Assembly: GCF_002927635.1 (NCBI RefSeq) | Contig: NZ_PRDS01000003.1 | Location: 124,001 to 188,000, forward strand | Origin: Albidovulum inexpectatum | GTDB lineage: Bacteria; Pseudomonadota; Alphaproteobacteria; Rhodobacterales; Rhodobacteraceae | Direction of reading: 5' to 3' | DNA: 64,000 bases | Shown here: positions 1 to 8,230 of the stretch, one piece after another | How positions within the stretch are numbered: position 1 is the stretch's first letter | Layout of the letters: each line of letters starts with the position of its first letter | Program-made: the position numbers and the translations under genes | Notes under the pieces: generated by a model | Told to the model about the DNA's origin: nothing | Database searches by the model: none | The model's input: the letters and a program-made list of their open reading frames with translations, nothing else

Positions 1-170
1 GCATTGCGCCCCATTGGGCTGCCCTGATCGTTGCGGGTGCGATCCTGATCATCGCGATTGTACTGGGTCTGAACGCGCGCGCCGCACTTTCGCCCGACAC
101 CCTGAAACCTCAACGCACGCTAAGGCAGCTTGGCCTTGGCGACAAGACCAAGGAGACAAGACATGGCTGA
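1..170 (+). CDS. Phage holin-family (holin superfamily III-like) membrane protein, C-terminal end only
   Basis: An open frame enters from the left edge (codons in phase with base 3) and stops at TGA 168-170. The visible 55 residues hold one strong membrane helix (AALIVAGAILIIAIVLGL) followed by a basic cytoplasmic tail. The stop overlaps the start of the DUF3618 gene. In many Rhodobacterales a short holin-superfamily (PF07332-type) membrane protein sits directly before DUF3618, and that context is the main reason for the name. The start and first membrane segment lie outside the window, so the assignment is inference from context and topology, and the protein may have nothing to do with phage lysis. 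Confidence 0.55.
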   Translation, partial: IAPHWAALIVAGAILIIAIVLGLNARAALSPDTLKPQRTLRQLGLGDKTKETRHG

Positions 171-1149
171 AGCCACCCTTACCCCTGACCAGATTGAACG
201 TGAAATCGAAGCCGAGCGCGGAGCCTTGCGTCGCACGCTCCAGGATGCAGCCCAGCTTGTACCGGGATCGGCAATGGCCGGCGATGTCCAGAAAGCGCTT
301 GGCCGTTTGGCCGAAGACGCGGCCGAGCGCCTTCCGCGCACGATCCGTGACAACCCTTTGCCCGCGGCACTGATCGCCGCCGGTGTGGGCTGGCTGACAT
401 GGTCGCTGCTGCGCGGTGATCGCGACGGCGCGACCGGTGAAGGCACGGGTGGAGCTTATGGCTTTGTCGGCGAAGGCCAGGCAGCGCGCCCGCGCGTCGC
501 CAGCGCTTCGGGCGCGGTTGCCGCGCCCTTGGATGACAGTGACGACCGGTTCTCTGAAAGCGCCCGCGCCGACACCAGCATCGCAACGCGCGCCCAGCAG
601 ATTGCCGAAGACTGGGGTGAGCGGCTGTCCGGGAATGCCGAGGCCCTGTCCCAATGGCTGAGCGAGGGGACCGAGAAGATGTCGGAAGCCGCTCGGGCGC
701 GTGTCATCGCTGCGCGGCAAAAGGCCTTGGACGCCCAGGTTCAAATGGAGCGCGCAGCCCGCAATGCGCGCCGGCAGATCTCGCGCACGGTCGAACAACA
801 GCCGCTGCTGCCGGGCGTCGTTGGCTTCGTTGCCGGCCTTGTCCTTGGCGCCGTGATGCCCTCGACCCGGCGTGAGGATGAAATGTTGGGCCCATGGCGG
901 GATCGTGCCTTTGACGAGGCGGAACGGATTTTCCGCGAGGAGTCGCAAAAACTGGCCCGCGTCGCCGAAGCGACGGTCGAGGAGGGGCGCAAGATCCTGG
1001 ACGAGACTCTGGAAACCGCGCGCGAGTCTGTCCCCGAAGGCGACAAGGCCGTCGAAGGCGCGCTCGACAAGACGAAATCGGCCGCCGAACGCCTGGCCGA
1101 GACAGCACGACACGAGGCCGAGCGCCAGAACCTCGGCAAGATCGGCTGA
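163..1149 (+). CDS. DUF3618 domain-containing membrane protein
   Basis: A 328-residue protein. ATG 163 is preferred over an upstream in-frame codon because it follows AGGAGACAAGAC and begins the conserved MAEATLTPDQIEREIEAERG, a typical DUF3618 N-terminus. Two short hydrophobic stretches are visible, near residues 65-85 (LPAALIAAGVGWLTW) and 222-240 (GVVGFVAGLVLGAVM), with a long charged helical region between and after them. The C-terminal part is rich in A, E, K and R and looks like a coiled coil or extended helix. It overlaps the preceding holin-like gene by 8 bases, so the two are probably translated together. Proteins of this family are of unknown function and are assumed to be envelope-associated. 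A strong hairpin closes the operon just downstream. Confidence 0.8.
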   Translation: MAEATLTPDQIEREIEAERGALRRTLQDAAQLVPGSAMAGDVQKALGRLAEDAAERLPRTIRDNPLPAALIAAGVGWLTWSLLRGDRDGATGEGTGGAYGFVGEGQAARPRVASASGAVAAPLDDSDDRFSESARADTSIATRAQQIAEDWGERLSGNAEALSQWLSEGTEKMSEAARARVIAARQKALDAQVQMERAARNARRQISRTVEQQPLLPGVVGFVAGLVLGAVMPSTRREDEMLGPWRDRAFDEAERIFREESQKLARVAEATVEEGRKILDETLETARESVPEGDKAVEGALDKTKSAAERLAETARHEAERQNLGKIG

Positions 1150-1174
1150 TCGCGCGTCCAGACGGACATGTGGG

Positions 1175-1203
1175 AAGGCCGCCGGTCTCGGGCCGGCGGC
1201 CTT
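1175..1203 (+). terminator. Rho-independent-like hairpin after the DUF3618 gene
   Basis: A perfect 11-bp stem (AAGGCCGCCGG at 1175-1185 with CCGGCGGCCTT at 1193-1203) and a 7-base loop, 26 bases after the DUF3618 stop. The T-tract is short (TTCGT), so termination may be partial. The convergent glycosyltransferase gene ends 124 bases further on. Confidence 0.6.
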
Positions 1204-1326
1204 CGTGTGCGTTGACGATTTGCGTTGTCGGGCCGTGCCGCGTTGCGCGGTCTGAGAGCGCCGTTCGACCGGATCGGGGACCGGCCATGAGAAACACCCG
1301 CCGGTTGTCCCGAAGGGGGAACGGCC

Positions 1327-3474
1327 TCATGGTAAACCGCTGCCGACGTGCTGGCCGGAAAGGCGATCAAGATCGACAGCCTGACGGAGTGCGCCTGACC
1401 CGTCTTCAACGTGACAGCAGTCCGCGGCGGTGGGCAGCAGGTGCAGACGCGCGGCATGTGGGCGACGGAACCTTGTGACGTTCGTCTCGGCCATGGGTAC
1501 GTGCACCGGATTGGTCAGGACCAGGACGGGCAGCAATTCGGCCGCGTCGGCCTGCGCGGTCAGTTTGCCGTGCGCCGTCTTGTCCCAGAAGAACGGGCGC
1601 GTGATCCATTCGTACAGGGCCTTGTAGGACGACAAGGCCGCCAGCGGGAAATAAAGATGAAGCGTCGGCACCCATGGCATCAGGTGACGATGCGGGCTGC
1701 CGCGCGTGGCCCACAGGCCCGCAGAGATGTTCGCGGCCTCGGCCAGCAGGAACAAGCCGGTCAGCGCGACCACGATCCAGCCCGGCATGTAGGGCGAAAG
1801 GGGATGAGGCAAACCCAGTGCCAGCATCCAGAAGGACCAGAGCACCGGCGCAAGCGCCGCCTGGGACAACGACCCAAGGAACAGGATCTGGACCCCCATG
1901 AACTTCCAGGCCCCAAGTTCGCGCCAAAGCCGCAGGGGCGAGCGCATATGCGTGGCCCAGGTCACCGCGTATCCCTTTTGCCAGCGCGACCGCTGCCGTA
2001 TCCAGGGCCAGGGGCGTGCATTCGGTTCTTCCTGCGTGACGGTATCGATCAGCTCGGTCCGGTATCCATGACGTGCGAGCCGGATGCCGAGATCCGCATC
2101 CTCGGTGACGTTGTGCGCATCCCATGCGCCGATCCGCTCCAGCACCGAGCGGCGAAAGAACAGGGTCGTTCCGCCAAGGGGCACGACGAGGCCAAGCCGT
2201 GCCAACCCCGGCAGGACGGCACGAAACCAGGCGGCATATTCGATGGCAAAACAGCGCGTCAGCCAGTTGTGGCCCGCGTTGTAGAAGTCCAGTATGCCCT
2301 GCAGGCATGCGACCTCGGGTGCGGCGGTGGCGAAATGCCGTACGACCTTGCGGATCTGGTCCGGGGCGGGCGCGTCCTCGGCGTCCCAGACGCCGATGAT
2401 CGACCCGCGGCACAGGTTCAGGGCATAGTTCAACGCCCTCGGCTTGGTCCGCAATGCGCCGCGGGGCACCGTCACCACCCGCATCCAGCCGGGCAAGGGG
2501 CGTCGCCCAAGCACCGCGCGGGTTTCGCAATCGTCTTCCTCCACGACCAGGAGGATGTCCAGCAGCTCCTTCGGATAGTCTATCCGTCCCAACCGTCTGA
2601 CCAGCCGGGGGGCGATGTCATCCTCGCGAAACAGCGGTACCATGACCGACACCACCGGCAGGCGCGTTGGCTGATCGGCGGAACTGTCACGCTGGGGGCG
2701 CCGCCCCGCGGCGGCGACAAGACAGGCCAGTTTCAGACCCGTCGTTGCGATAAGCGTGATCACGGCCCAGACTGCAAGCAGCCCGATCGTGGCGGCAGGC
2801 GCCACCGCCAACCCAGCCGCCAGCGCCAGAATTGCCGCAACACCGGCCGGGCGGGCACTTTGGCCTTCGTGACCGCGACAGCTCTCGGGCTCGGGCACAC
2901 AGGTTTCGGCAATCCGCACCAGCGCATTGCCGCGCAGGTCAATCACGGCATTTTCAAGCTGGTCGCGCCGGCACAGGGCCATGACAACGCGTCCGAAACG
3001 TTTGCCAAGTTCCGGCTGAACGGAAGCAAATCCGTCCGGTCTGAAGGTCAGGACGACGGTCACGGCCCCGGCACGACGCCATGGCAGAATGCCAAGCCGC
3101 AGGCACCGGTCGGCGCCGATTTCATCGACCAGCCGCGGGTCGGGTGGTTGGCTGACCGGATCGATCGCGCGGCATCCCCATTGGCGACAGCGCGCCTCCA
3201 GAAGCGCGTGCTCATCGATCCAACCACGTGCCAGCAGGATGTCGTCCAGGGGGGCTTCGGATCGTTCCCTGATCGCGATGGCGCGCAGCAGATGCATCGG
3301 ATCGACGGCCCGCATTTCGAGCAGGATCTGGCCAAGCGGCGGAACGGCATGCCGTTCCGTTCGCCCCCCGCCCAGCGGCGGCAACCTGGGCAGCGGGTCG
3401 TCATTCGATGCATGGTCAGACGAGATCCCGGCCCATGACGCCGCATGTGATGACAAAGGTTCAACCGCCGACAT
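1327..3474 (-). CDS. Family 2 glycosyltransferase with N-terminal GspE/MshEN-type domain
   Basis: A 715-residue membrane glycosyltransferase. Residues about 45-185 resemble the N-terminal domain of type II secretion/pilus ATPases (LGQILLEMRAVDPMHLLRAI, then LLARGWIDEHALLEA), a fold that in other proteins binds cyclic-di-GMP. Two membrane helices follow. The GT2 core shows VEEDD, WDAEDAP and TEDAD acidic motifs and QRSRWQKG, the Q-x-x-R-W motif of processive synthases of the cellulose/hyaluronan type. At least three membrane helices follow the core. ATG 3474 has a good AGGA site five bases upstream. The gene lies behind carA but is separated from it by a hairpin, so it probably has its own promoter, in which a TTAA-N7-TTAA CtrA-type box is seen. 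The polymer made is unknown. Cyclic-di-GMP control is a hypothesis based on the N-terminal domain. Confidence 0.85.
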   Translation of the reverse strand: MSAVEPLSSHAASWAGISSDHASNDDPLPRLPPLGGGRTERHAVPPLGQILLEMRAVDPMHLLRAIAIRERSEAPLDDILLARGWIDEHALLEARCRQWGCRAIDPVSQPPDPRLVDEIGADRCLRLGILPWRRAGAVTVVLTFRPDGFASVQPELGKRFGRVVMALCRRDQLENAVIDLRGNALVRIAETCVPEPESCRGHEGQSARPAGVAAILALAAGLAVAPAATIGLLAVWAVITLIATTGLKLACLVAAAGRRPQRDSSADQPTRLPVVSVMVPLFREDDIAPRLVRRLGRIDYPKELLDILLVVEEDDCETRAVLGRRPLPGWMRVVTVPRGALRTKPRALNYALNLCRGSIIGVWDAEDAPAPDQIRKVVRHFATAAPEVACLQGILDFYNAGHNWLTRCFAIEYAAWFRAVLPGLARLGLVVPLGGTTLFFRRSVLERIGAWDAHNVTEDADLGIRLARHGYRTELIDTVTQEEPNARPWPWIRQRSRWQKGYAVTWATHMRSPLRLWRELGAWKFMGVQILFLGSLSQAALAPVLWSFWMLALGLPHPLSPYMPGWIVVALTGLFLLAEAANISAGLWATRGSPHRHLMPWVPTLHLYFPLAALSSYKALYEWITRPFFWDKTAHGKLTAQADAAELLPVLVLTNPVHVPMAETNVTRFRRPHAARLHLLPTAADCCHVEDGSGALRQAVDLDRLSGQHVGSGLP

Positions 3475-3518
3475 GTTTCCTCAAGCACTGATCCGCGGTC
3501 AGCCTTGCGCGAACAGGG

Positions 3519-3533
3519 TTAATGGGCGGTTAA
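3519..3533 (-). promoter_or_regulatory. Candidate CtrA-binding box (TTAA-N7-TTAA)
   Basis: TTAA 3519-3522, seven bases, TTAA 3530-3533. This matches the full alphaproteobacterial CtrA consensus spacing. The box lies 45 bp upstream of the glycosyltransferase start and downstream of the carA terminator hairpin, where a promoter for that gene is expected. It reads TTAA-N7-TTAA on both strands. A match of eight fixed AT bases is uncommon in DNA this GC-rich, but a single site is not proof. Confidence 0.45.
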
Positions 3534-3554
3534 GCGGTTCGGGCCAATGCAAGA

Positions 3555-3576
3555 CGCCGCCCGAAATCGGGCGGCG
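3555..3576 (-). terminator. Hairpin terminator after carA
   Basis: Inverted repeat CGCCGCCCGA / TCGGGCGGCG, up to 10 bp with a 2-4 base loop, 30 bases past the carA stop. On the carA strand it is followed by GTCTTGCATT, only weakly T-rich. It separates carA from the glycosyltransferase gene. Confidence 0.5.
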
Positions 3577-3605
3577 CCGGATGTCAGGTGGTTGTCAGTC
3601 AGCGT

Positions 3606-4769
3606 TCAGGCGCGGCGTTCGCGTATCGCCTGTGCGAAGCGTTCGAAAAGGTAATAGCTGTCCTGCGGGCCGGGGCTGGCTTCGGGGTGATGCTGGACCG
3701 AAAAGATCGGCGCATCTTCCACCCGGATACCGCAATTCGACCCGTCGAACAGGCTGACATGGGTTTCGCGCACGCCCTTGGGCAGGGTCTGGCTGTCGAC
3801 GGTAAAGCCGTGGTTCATCGAGGTGATCTCGACCTTGCCCGTCTCGAGATCCTTCACGGGGTGGTTCGCGCCATGGTGGCCGTGGTTCATCTTGATCGTG
3901 CGCGCGCCCAAGGCCAGCGCCAGCATCTGGTGGCCAAGGCAGATCCCGAAAACCGGCAAGCCGCGATCGATGATCTTGCGGATCATCGGCACGGCATATT
4001 CGCCCGTTGCGGCCGGGTCGCCCGGTCCGTTCGACAGGAAAACGCCTTCGGGTTCGCGCGCCAGAACGTCCTCGGCCGTCGCGGTGGCGGGCAGGACGGT
4101 CACGTCGCAGCCCGCGCTTGCCAGACAGCGCAGGATATTGCGTTTGGCGCCGTAATCGATTGCGACGACACGCAGGCCTTCGCCTTCACGCTTGCCATAG
4201 CCTTCGGGCCAGTGCCAACGGGTTTCATTCCAGGTGTAGCTCTGCCGGCAGGTCACCTCGCGGGCCAGGTCCAGCCCCACGAGTCCCGGCCATTCCCGCG
4301 CCTTCGCGACCATGGCGGCGATGTCGAAATTTCCTTCGGGGTCATGGGCGATCGTGACATGCGGCGCGCCCTGTTGACGGATGGCCCGGGTCAGGCGGCG
4401 GGTATCGACACCGCCCACGCCGATCCGCCCGCGCGACTTCAGCCACATGTCCAGACGATCCGCCGCGCGCCAGTTCGAAGGGTCGGTCGGATCCCAGCGT
4501 ACGACCATGCCGGCGGCGACCGGGGCATCGGCCTCGTCATCCTCGGCATTCACGCCGACATTGCCGATATGGGGAAAGGTAAAGGTGACGACCTGACCGG
4601 CATAAGATGGATCGGTCATGATCTCCTGATAGCCGGTCATCGCGGTGTTGAAGCACAGTTCGGCCACTGTCTGGCCGGTCGCTCCGAACCCCTTGCCGTA
4701 AAAGATCGTGCCGTCGGCAAGGGCAAGGCAGGCGGTCGGTTTGTCGTTGCTGGCAGACGAAATGGGCAT
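3606..4769 (-). CDS. carA: Carbamoyl-phosphate synthase small (glutaminase) subunit
   Basis: A 387-residue cytoplasmic protein of normal family length. It hydrolyses glutamine and passes ammonia to CarB for carbamoyl phosphate synthesis, which feeds arginine and pyrimidines. Residues 1-150 form the small-chain N-terminal domain (LADGTIFYGKGFGA, NTAMTGYQEI). Residues about 190-380 are a class I glutamine amidotransferase with nucleophile Cys277 in FGICLGHQ and the His/Glu pair in QHHPEASPGP. carB is not in the window, as is common where the two genes are unlinked. A good promoter is visible upstream (4801-4829), and no attenuator-like leader was recognised. Confidence 0.97.
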   Translation of the reverse strand: MPISSASNDKPTACLALADGTIFYGKGFGATGQTVAELCFNTAMTGYQEIMTDPSYAGQVVTFTFPHIGNVGVNAEDDEADAPVAAGMVVRWDPTDPSNWRAADRLDMWLKSRGRIGVGGVDTRRLTRAIRQQGAPHVTIAHDPEGNFDIAAMVAKAREWPGLVGLDLAREVTCRQSYTWNETRWHWPEGYGKREGEGLRVVAIDYGAKRNILRCLASAGCDVTVLPATATAEDVLAREPEGVFLSNGPGDPAATGEYAVPMIRKIIDRGLPVFGICLGHQMLALALGARTIKMNHGHHGANHPVKDLETGKVEITSMNHGFTVDSQTLPKGVRETHVSLFDGSNCGIRVEDAPIFSVQHHPEASPGPQDSYYLFERFAQAIRERRA

Positions 4770-4800
4770 GGCGCGACTCCCCGGCAGTCAAATCCTGCGG

Positions 4801-4829
4801 AACCTACGGGGACACGCGCCTGCGGTCAA
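4801..4829 (-). promoter_or_regulatory. Probable housekeeping promoter of carA
   Basis: On the minus strand TTGACC (4829-4824), a 17-base spacer and TAGGTT (4806-4801). The -35 matches 5/6 and the -10 keeps the TA...T frame. It would give a leader of roughly 25-30 bases before the carA ATG. Confidence 0.5.
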
Positions 4830-4888
4830 GGGGGTGGGCACGATCGTGATATCAATTAAATCAATGCGTTATCTGTTTTCCCATGTGG

Positions 4889-4917
4889 TTGTTTCCCGCC
4901 GCCGGTAACGGTATTGT
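4889..4917 (+). promoter_or_regulatory. Possible promoter of the YqeY gene
   Basis: TTGTTT (4889-4894), a 17-base spacer and TATTGT (4912-4917), 31 bases before the ATG at 4949. It diverges from the carA promoter. Element matches are moderate. Confidence 0.35.
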
Positions 4918-4948
4918 AACGGCCTTGTCAAACTGGGGATGAAGGCGA

Positions 4949-5407
4949 ATGACCATTCGCGAGAGAATATCCGAGGCACTGAAGGACGCGATGAAGTCCA
5001 AGGATGCCGACCGGCTGTCCACGCTTCGCCTGATCACGGCGGCAATCCGCGATCGCGAGATCGCGCGCCGGGGCGAGAGTGGCGAAGGCGAACTGGACGA
5101 AACCGAAGTCCTGTCGATTCTGGACCGCATGGTGAAACAGCGCCAGGAATCGGCCCGTGCCTATGAGGAAGGCGGGCGTCTGGAGCTGGCCGAAAAGGAA
5201 CGCGCCGAGATCCGCGTGATCGAGGAGTTCCTGCCCAAGCGTCTGACAGAAGAGGAAGTCGAATCCGCCATCGACGCCGCGATTGCCGAAACCGGGGCAA
5301 CGGGCATCCGCGACATGGGCCGCGTCATGGCGGCGTTGAAGGCAAAATACGCAGGCCGGATGGATTTCGGCGCAGCCGGACCAAAGGTGAAGGCGCGGCT
5401 TGCCTGA
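4949..5407 (+). CDS. GatB/YqeY domain-containing protein
   Basis: A 152-residue protein covering the whole YqeY family: MTIRERISEALKDAMKSKD at the start, EEFLPKRLTEEEV in the middle and a C-terminal GRVMAALKAKYAGRMD. YqeY shares the tRNA-binding tail domain of GatB, but free-standing members have no proven reaction. An RNA- or tRNA-linked role is usually inferred. It is divergent from carA with about 180 bases between, and ends four bases before the convergent DUF2244 gene. In many alphaproteobacteria YqeY lies beside carA or dnaG/rpoD, and only the carA neighbour is seen here. Confidence 0.9.
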   Translation: MTIRERISEALKDAMKSKDADRLSTLRLITAAIRDREIARRGESGEGELDETEVLSILDRMVKQRQESARAYEEGGRLELAEKERAEIRVIEEFLPKRLTEEEVESAIDAAIAETGATGIRDMGRVMAALKAKYAGRMDFGAAGPKVKARLA

Positions 5408-5411
5408 CCGT

Positions 5412-5906
5412 TCAGCGGTGGGCGGCAAACGCCGCCCGCAGCTCCTCGGCCAATGCCTTGCGTTCGTCCTCGGACAGGAATGCACCGATCTCGACCTCGC
5501 GGCCCTGGCCTTTCAGCGTGACATAATGTTCGACCGGCCCGCCCGTAGGGTAGATCTGGACGCGAACCCAATAGGGGTTGGCCTGCCAGCGGTGTTCGCG
5601 ACCGTCAGGATCGCGCCGGATCAGCTCGGCCCGATCGTCATCGATGCGCAGCACCTCGATCACCTCGCCGCTGCGATAACTGCGCGAGATGGCATGCCAC
5701 AGCCCCCAGATCGCGGCCAGAAGAAACGGCAGCAAACCCCAGAACACCAGCGTTCCCAGCGCGGCGATCAGCGGCAAGGCCAGCAGGCCGGCCGTCAGCG
5801 CGATGAAGGCCGCAAATCCCTTGCGTGGCAGCGAGCGATAGGGCCAAAGATGCAACTCGGCGGGCTTGCCGCGCTCGGGTTGTCCGGTGACCCATTCATA
5901 CGGCAT
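5412..5906 (-). CDS. DUF2244 domain-containing membrane protein
   Basis: A 164-residue inner-membrane protein. Two membrane helices near residues 30-70 (AAFIALTAGLLALPLIAAL and LVFWGLLPFLLAAIWGLWHA) precede a soluble C-terminal region with the family hallmark RSYRSGEVIEVLRIDDDRAE and WRAN/WQANPYWVRV. The function of the family is unknown. Its ATG overlaps the lipB stop by one base (TGATG), so the two are translationally coupled. It converges on the YqeY gene with four bases between the stops and no room for a terminator. Confidence 0.85.
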   Translation of the reverse strand: MPYEWVTGQPERGKPAELHLWPYRSLPRKGFAAFIALTAGLLALPLIAALGTLVFWGLLPFLLAAIWGLWHAISRSYRSGEVIEVLRIDDDRAELIRRDPDGREHRWQANPYWVRVQIYPTGGPVEHYVTLKGQGREVEIGAFLSEDERKALAEELRAAFAAHR

Positions 5907-6553
5907 CAGTCGAACACCCTTGCGAATGTCTGCTTCAGTGCCAGATCCAGATCGTCCATCGTGACCGGCAAGCCAAGATCCACCAGGCTTGTCACCCCGT
6001 GATCGCGGATTCCGCAGGGGACGATGCCGTCGAAATGGCTCAGATCGGGTTCGACGTTGATCGAAATTCCATGAAAGCTGATCCAGCGGCGCAGCTTGAC
6101 TCCGATCGCGGCGATCTTGTCCTCGCGCATCGAGCCGTCGGGCAATGGCGGCTTGTCGGGACGTGCGACCCAGACGCCGACGCGCCCTTCGCGGATTTCG
6201 CCGCGCACGTTGAATTCGGCCAGCGCCGCGATCACCCAGTCCTCCAGCTTGCGAACAAAGGCGCGAACGTCGCGGCCCCGCCGGTTCAGATCCAGCATCA
6301 CATAGGCGATGCGCTGGCCCGGCCCGTGATAGGTGAACTGCCCGCCGCGCCCCGTGCGGTAAACGGGGAAACGGTCCGGATCGCGCAGATCCTCGTCGCG
6401 CGCCGACGTCCCGGCGGTATAGATGGGCGGGTGTTCCAGCAGCCAGATCGCTTCGCCGGCCTTGCCCAAGGCCATGTCGGCCACGCGCGATTCCATCTCG
6501 GCCACGGCCTGTTCATAGGGCACAAGCGCGTCGGAACTGATCCATTCGACCAT
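5906..6553 (-). CDS. lipB: Lipoyl(octanoyl) transferase
   Basis: A 215-residue enzyme that moves octanoate from acyl carrier protein to the lipoyl domains of E2 subunits and GcvH. The product is then converted to lipoate by LipA (not in the window). The family signature is complete: [11 protein letters not shown] near residue 70, the catalytic Lys in [10 protein letters not shown] and the catalytic Cys in [17 protein letters not shown]. Length is normal. ATG 6553 starts [14 protein letters not shown], as usual for alphaproteobacterial LipB. It is first in a two-gene unit with DUF2244. No promoter was convincing in the 130 bases upstream. Confidence 0.95.
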   Translation of the reverse strand: MVEWISSDALVPYEQAVAEMESRVADMALGKAGEAIWLLEHPPIYTAGTSARDEDLRDPDRFPVYRTGRGGQFTYHGPGQRIAYVMLDLNRRGRDVRAFVRKLEDWVIAALAEFNVRGEIREGRVGVWVARPDKPPLPDGSMREDKIAAIGVKLRRWISFHGISINVEPDLSHFDGIVPCGIRDHGVTSLVDLGLPVTMDDLDLALKQTFARVFD

Positions 6554-6681
6554 CGGATTTCCCCTGGCTGGGTCGGGCCATCAATTTCGGACTTTGTCCA
6601 TGCCGCCGGAAGTGGCATGATTCCATCATTAACTGGTCGGGCGACGCCCGGAATATTTCAAGTCATGCATTGGAGGCAACA

Positions 6682-6819
6682 ATGTCCGCATTTCACATCG
6701 CATTTGGATCGGTTTGCATCATGTCGCTATTGCTCAGCGTCTCGGCGGTTCTGGCGCAGCTGGGAGAAGGATCGGCCGTCGCGCCCAGGGCGGCGGAGGG
6801 CAGCGCCGCACCACGCTGA
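6682..6819 (+). CDS. Small hydrophobic peptide gene (45 codons), unknown
   Basis: ATG 6682 follows a strong TTGGAGGCAACA ribosome site. The 45-residue product starts MSAFHIAFGSVCIMSLLLSV, continues SAVLAQLGEG and ends in an Ala/Gly/Pro-rich tail. Residues 5-25 could be a membrane helix or a signal peptide with cleavage after VLA. It lies in the roughly 390-base gap between lipB and tRNA-Leu. The rest of that gap shows only a weak hairpin followed by a T-run near 6831-6857 and the tRNA promoter. No family was recognised. A hydrophobic start with a good ribosome site is suggestive, but a frame this short could be chance. Confidence 0.4.
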   Translation: MSAFHIAFGSVCIMSLLLSVSAVLAQLGEGSAVAPRAAEGSAAPR

Positions 6820-6880
6820 CGCCTGCGTGCGGTCCCGTGGGCCGATTGTCAATTTTTTCCGCCTCTTGCGCTTTCCCCCC

Positions 6881-6909
6881 TTCACAACGGCGGATGCTTT
6901 GGATAAACA
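6881..6909 (+). promoter_or_regulatory. Probable promoter of tRNA-Leu
   Basis: TTCACA (6881-6886), a 17-base spacer and TAAACA (6904-6909), placing initiation about 28 bases before the mature tRNA. Confidence 0.45.
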
Positions 6910-6943
6910 GCGCGCACCTCATCCGGGCGTGGCCCGGAACAGT

Positions 6944-7030
6944 GCGGTCGTGGCGGAATTGGTAGACGCGCAGCGTTGAGGTCGCTGTGGGGTAACTCCC
7001 GTGGAAGTTCGAGTCTTCTCGACCGCACCA
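6944..7030 (+). tRNA. tRNA-Leu (anticodon GAG)
   Basis: An 87-base class II tRNA. Acceptor GCGGTCG pairs with CGACCGC (7020-7026), with A73 and an encoded CCA (7028-7030). The anticodon stem CAGCG/CGCTG encloses loop TTGAGGT, giving GAG at 6978-6980, which reads CUC and CUU. The long variable arm (TGGGGTAACTCCCG) and T-arm GTTCGAGTC are intact. Confidence 0.97.
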
Positions 7031-7231
7031 TCAACGCCCAGGCTGAACTGAGGCCGGGTCTGGTTGCCCCAATACCTTCGAATTCCTGACCGGTTGTTTC
7101 GGGCGTCGCCTCGCCTCAGGCTGTATGGCGCTTGTCGCGACGACACGCGCCAAACGCGACACGCGAAGCAGGGTTTTGGCCCTCTGTCCTGCATGCAGGG
7201 CTGGCCCCCGGAACCGCATGCGCGGACGAAA

Positions 7232-7257
7232 CGGCCGCCCGGATGACTGGGCGGCCG
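7232..7257 (-). terminator. Terminator of the dpp operon
   Basis: A 9-bp perfect GC stem (CGGCCGCCC at 7232-7240 with GGGCGGCCG at 7249-7257) and an 8-base loop, 16 bases after the dppF stop. On the minus strand it is followed by TTTCGTCC. Confidence 0.7.
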
Positions 7258-7273
7258 CTTGCCACGGGTTCGG

Positions 7274-8230
7274 TCAGCCCTCGGGGAAGAAGCAGGCGGC
7301 CTGATGCGCGCCGCCATCCAGCTCCGGGCGTTCGGCCCGGCACTTGTCGCTAGCCTTCCAGCAACGCGGTGCAAAGGCGCAGCCCGGCGGGACATTCAGC
7401 GGCGAAGGCAACTCGCCCTGCAGCTTGATGCGCTGCTTCCTCGCACGGGGATCGGCCACCGGCGTCGCCGACAGCAGGGCACGCGTATAGGGATGGCGCG
7501 GATTGGCAAAGACCTGATCCTTGGGGCCAATCTCGACCGGGCGGCCCAGATACATCACGATGATGTCGTCGGCCATGTGCTTGACCACCGACAGGTCGTG
7601 GCTGATGAACAGATAGGCCAGCCCCATCCGTTCCTGCAGATCGACCAGCAGGTTCAGGATCTGGCTCTGGATCGACAGGTCCAGCGCGGATACCGGCTCG
7701 TCCAGCACCAGGACCCTCGGCTCGAGCATCAGCGCGCGGGCGACCGCGATCCTCTGGCGCTGACCGCCCGAGAACATGTGCGGATAGCGGTCGTAATGTT
7801 CGGGCCGCAATCCGACCAGCTGCAGCATCTCCCGCGCGCGGGATTCGCGCTCCGCCGCGCTCATCTGCGGGCGGTTGATCTTCAGCGGCTCTTCCAGCGC
7901 CGCGCCGATGCGCTGGCGCGGATTGAGCGACCCATAGGGGTTCTGGAAGACGATCTGTACATCGGCGCGATGCCGTGCCCAGTTTGCGGGCGTGATCTCT
8001 TCGCCATCAATGTAGAAGCGACCGGATGAGGGCTCCTCGATCATGGTGATCAGGCGCGCAAGGGTCGATTTTCCGCAGCCGGATTCGCCCACCACGGCCA
8101 GCGTGCGGCCCGCCTCCAGGCGAAAGCTTGTCTCGGATACCGCGCGGACCACGCCGCTCTTTGAAAACAGGCCGCCCTTGACCTCGTAATGACGGCTGAG
8201 CTTTTCGGCAACGACGACAGGTTGGCTCAT
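7274..8230 (-). CDS. dppF: Dipeptide-type ABC transporter ATP-binding protein, second ATPase
   Basis: A 318-residue ATPase of the DppF/OppF family that powers peptide import with DppD. Walker [10 protein letters not shown], signature [16 protein letters not shown] and Walker [13 protein letters not shown] are intact. The C-terminal oligopeptide-transporter tail carries a Cys cluster ([23 protein letters not shown]) like the Fe-S tails described for some family members. ATG 8230 ([12 protein letters not shown]) is chosen because it overlaps the dppD stop as ATGA, which marks coupled translation. A longer in-frame N-terminus would only be dppD read in another frame. It is the last gene of the operon, with a terminator following. 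Substrate cannot be read from the ATPase. Confidence 0.93.
   Translation of the reverse strand: MSQPVVVAEKLSRHYEVKGGLFSKSGVVRAVSETSFRLEAGRTLAVVGESGCGKSTLARLITMIEEPSSGRFYIDGEEITPANWARHRADVQIVFQNPYGSLNPRQRIGAALEEPLKINRPQMSAAERESRAREMLQLVGLRPEHYDRYPHMFSGGQRQRIAVARALMLEPRVLVLDEPVSALDLSIQSQILNLLVDLQERMGLAYLFISHDLSVVKHMADDIIVMYLGRPVEIGPKDQVFANPRHPYTRALLSATPVADPRARKQRIKLQGELPSPLNVPPGCAFAPRCWKASDKCRAERPELDGGAHQAACFFPEG

Noticed and set aside
1411-3438. A 675-codon open frame antisense to the glycosyltransferase
   Set aside because: High GC and biased codon use leave long antisense frames open. The translation is rich in Arg, Gln and Gly, lacks any domain, and lies opposite an unmistakable enzyme.
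4848-4866. FNR-like sequence between carA and the YqeY gene (ATCAA-TTAA-ATCAA)
   Set aside because: The halves are direct, not inverted, so it is not an FNR/Anr dyad.
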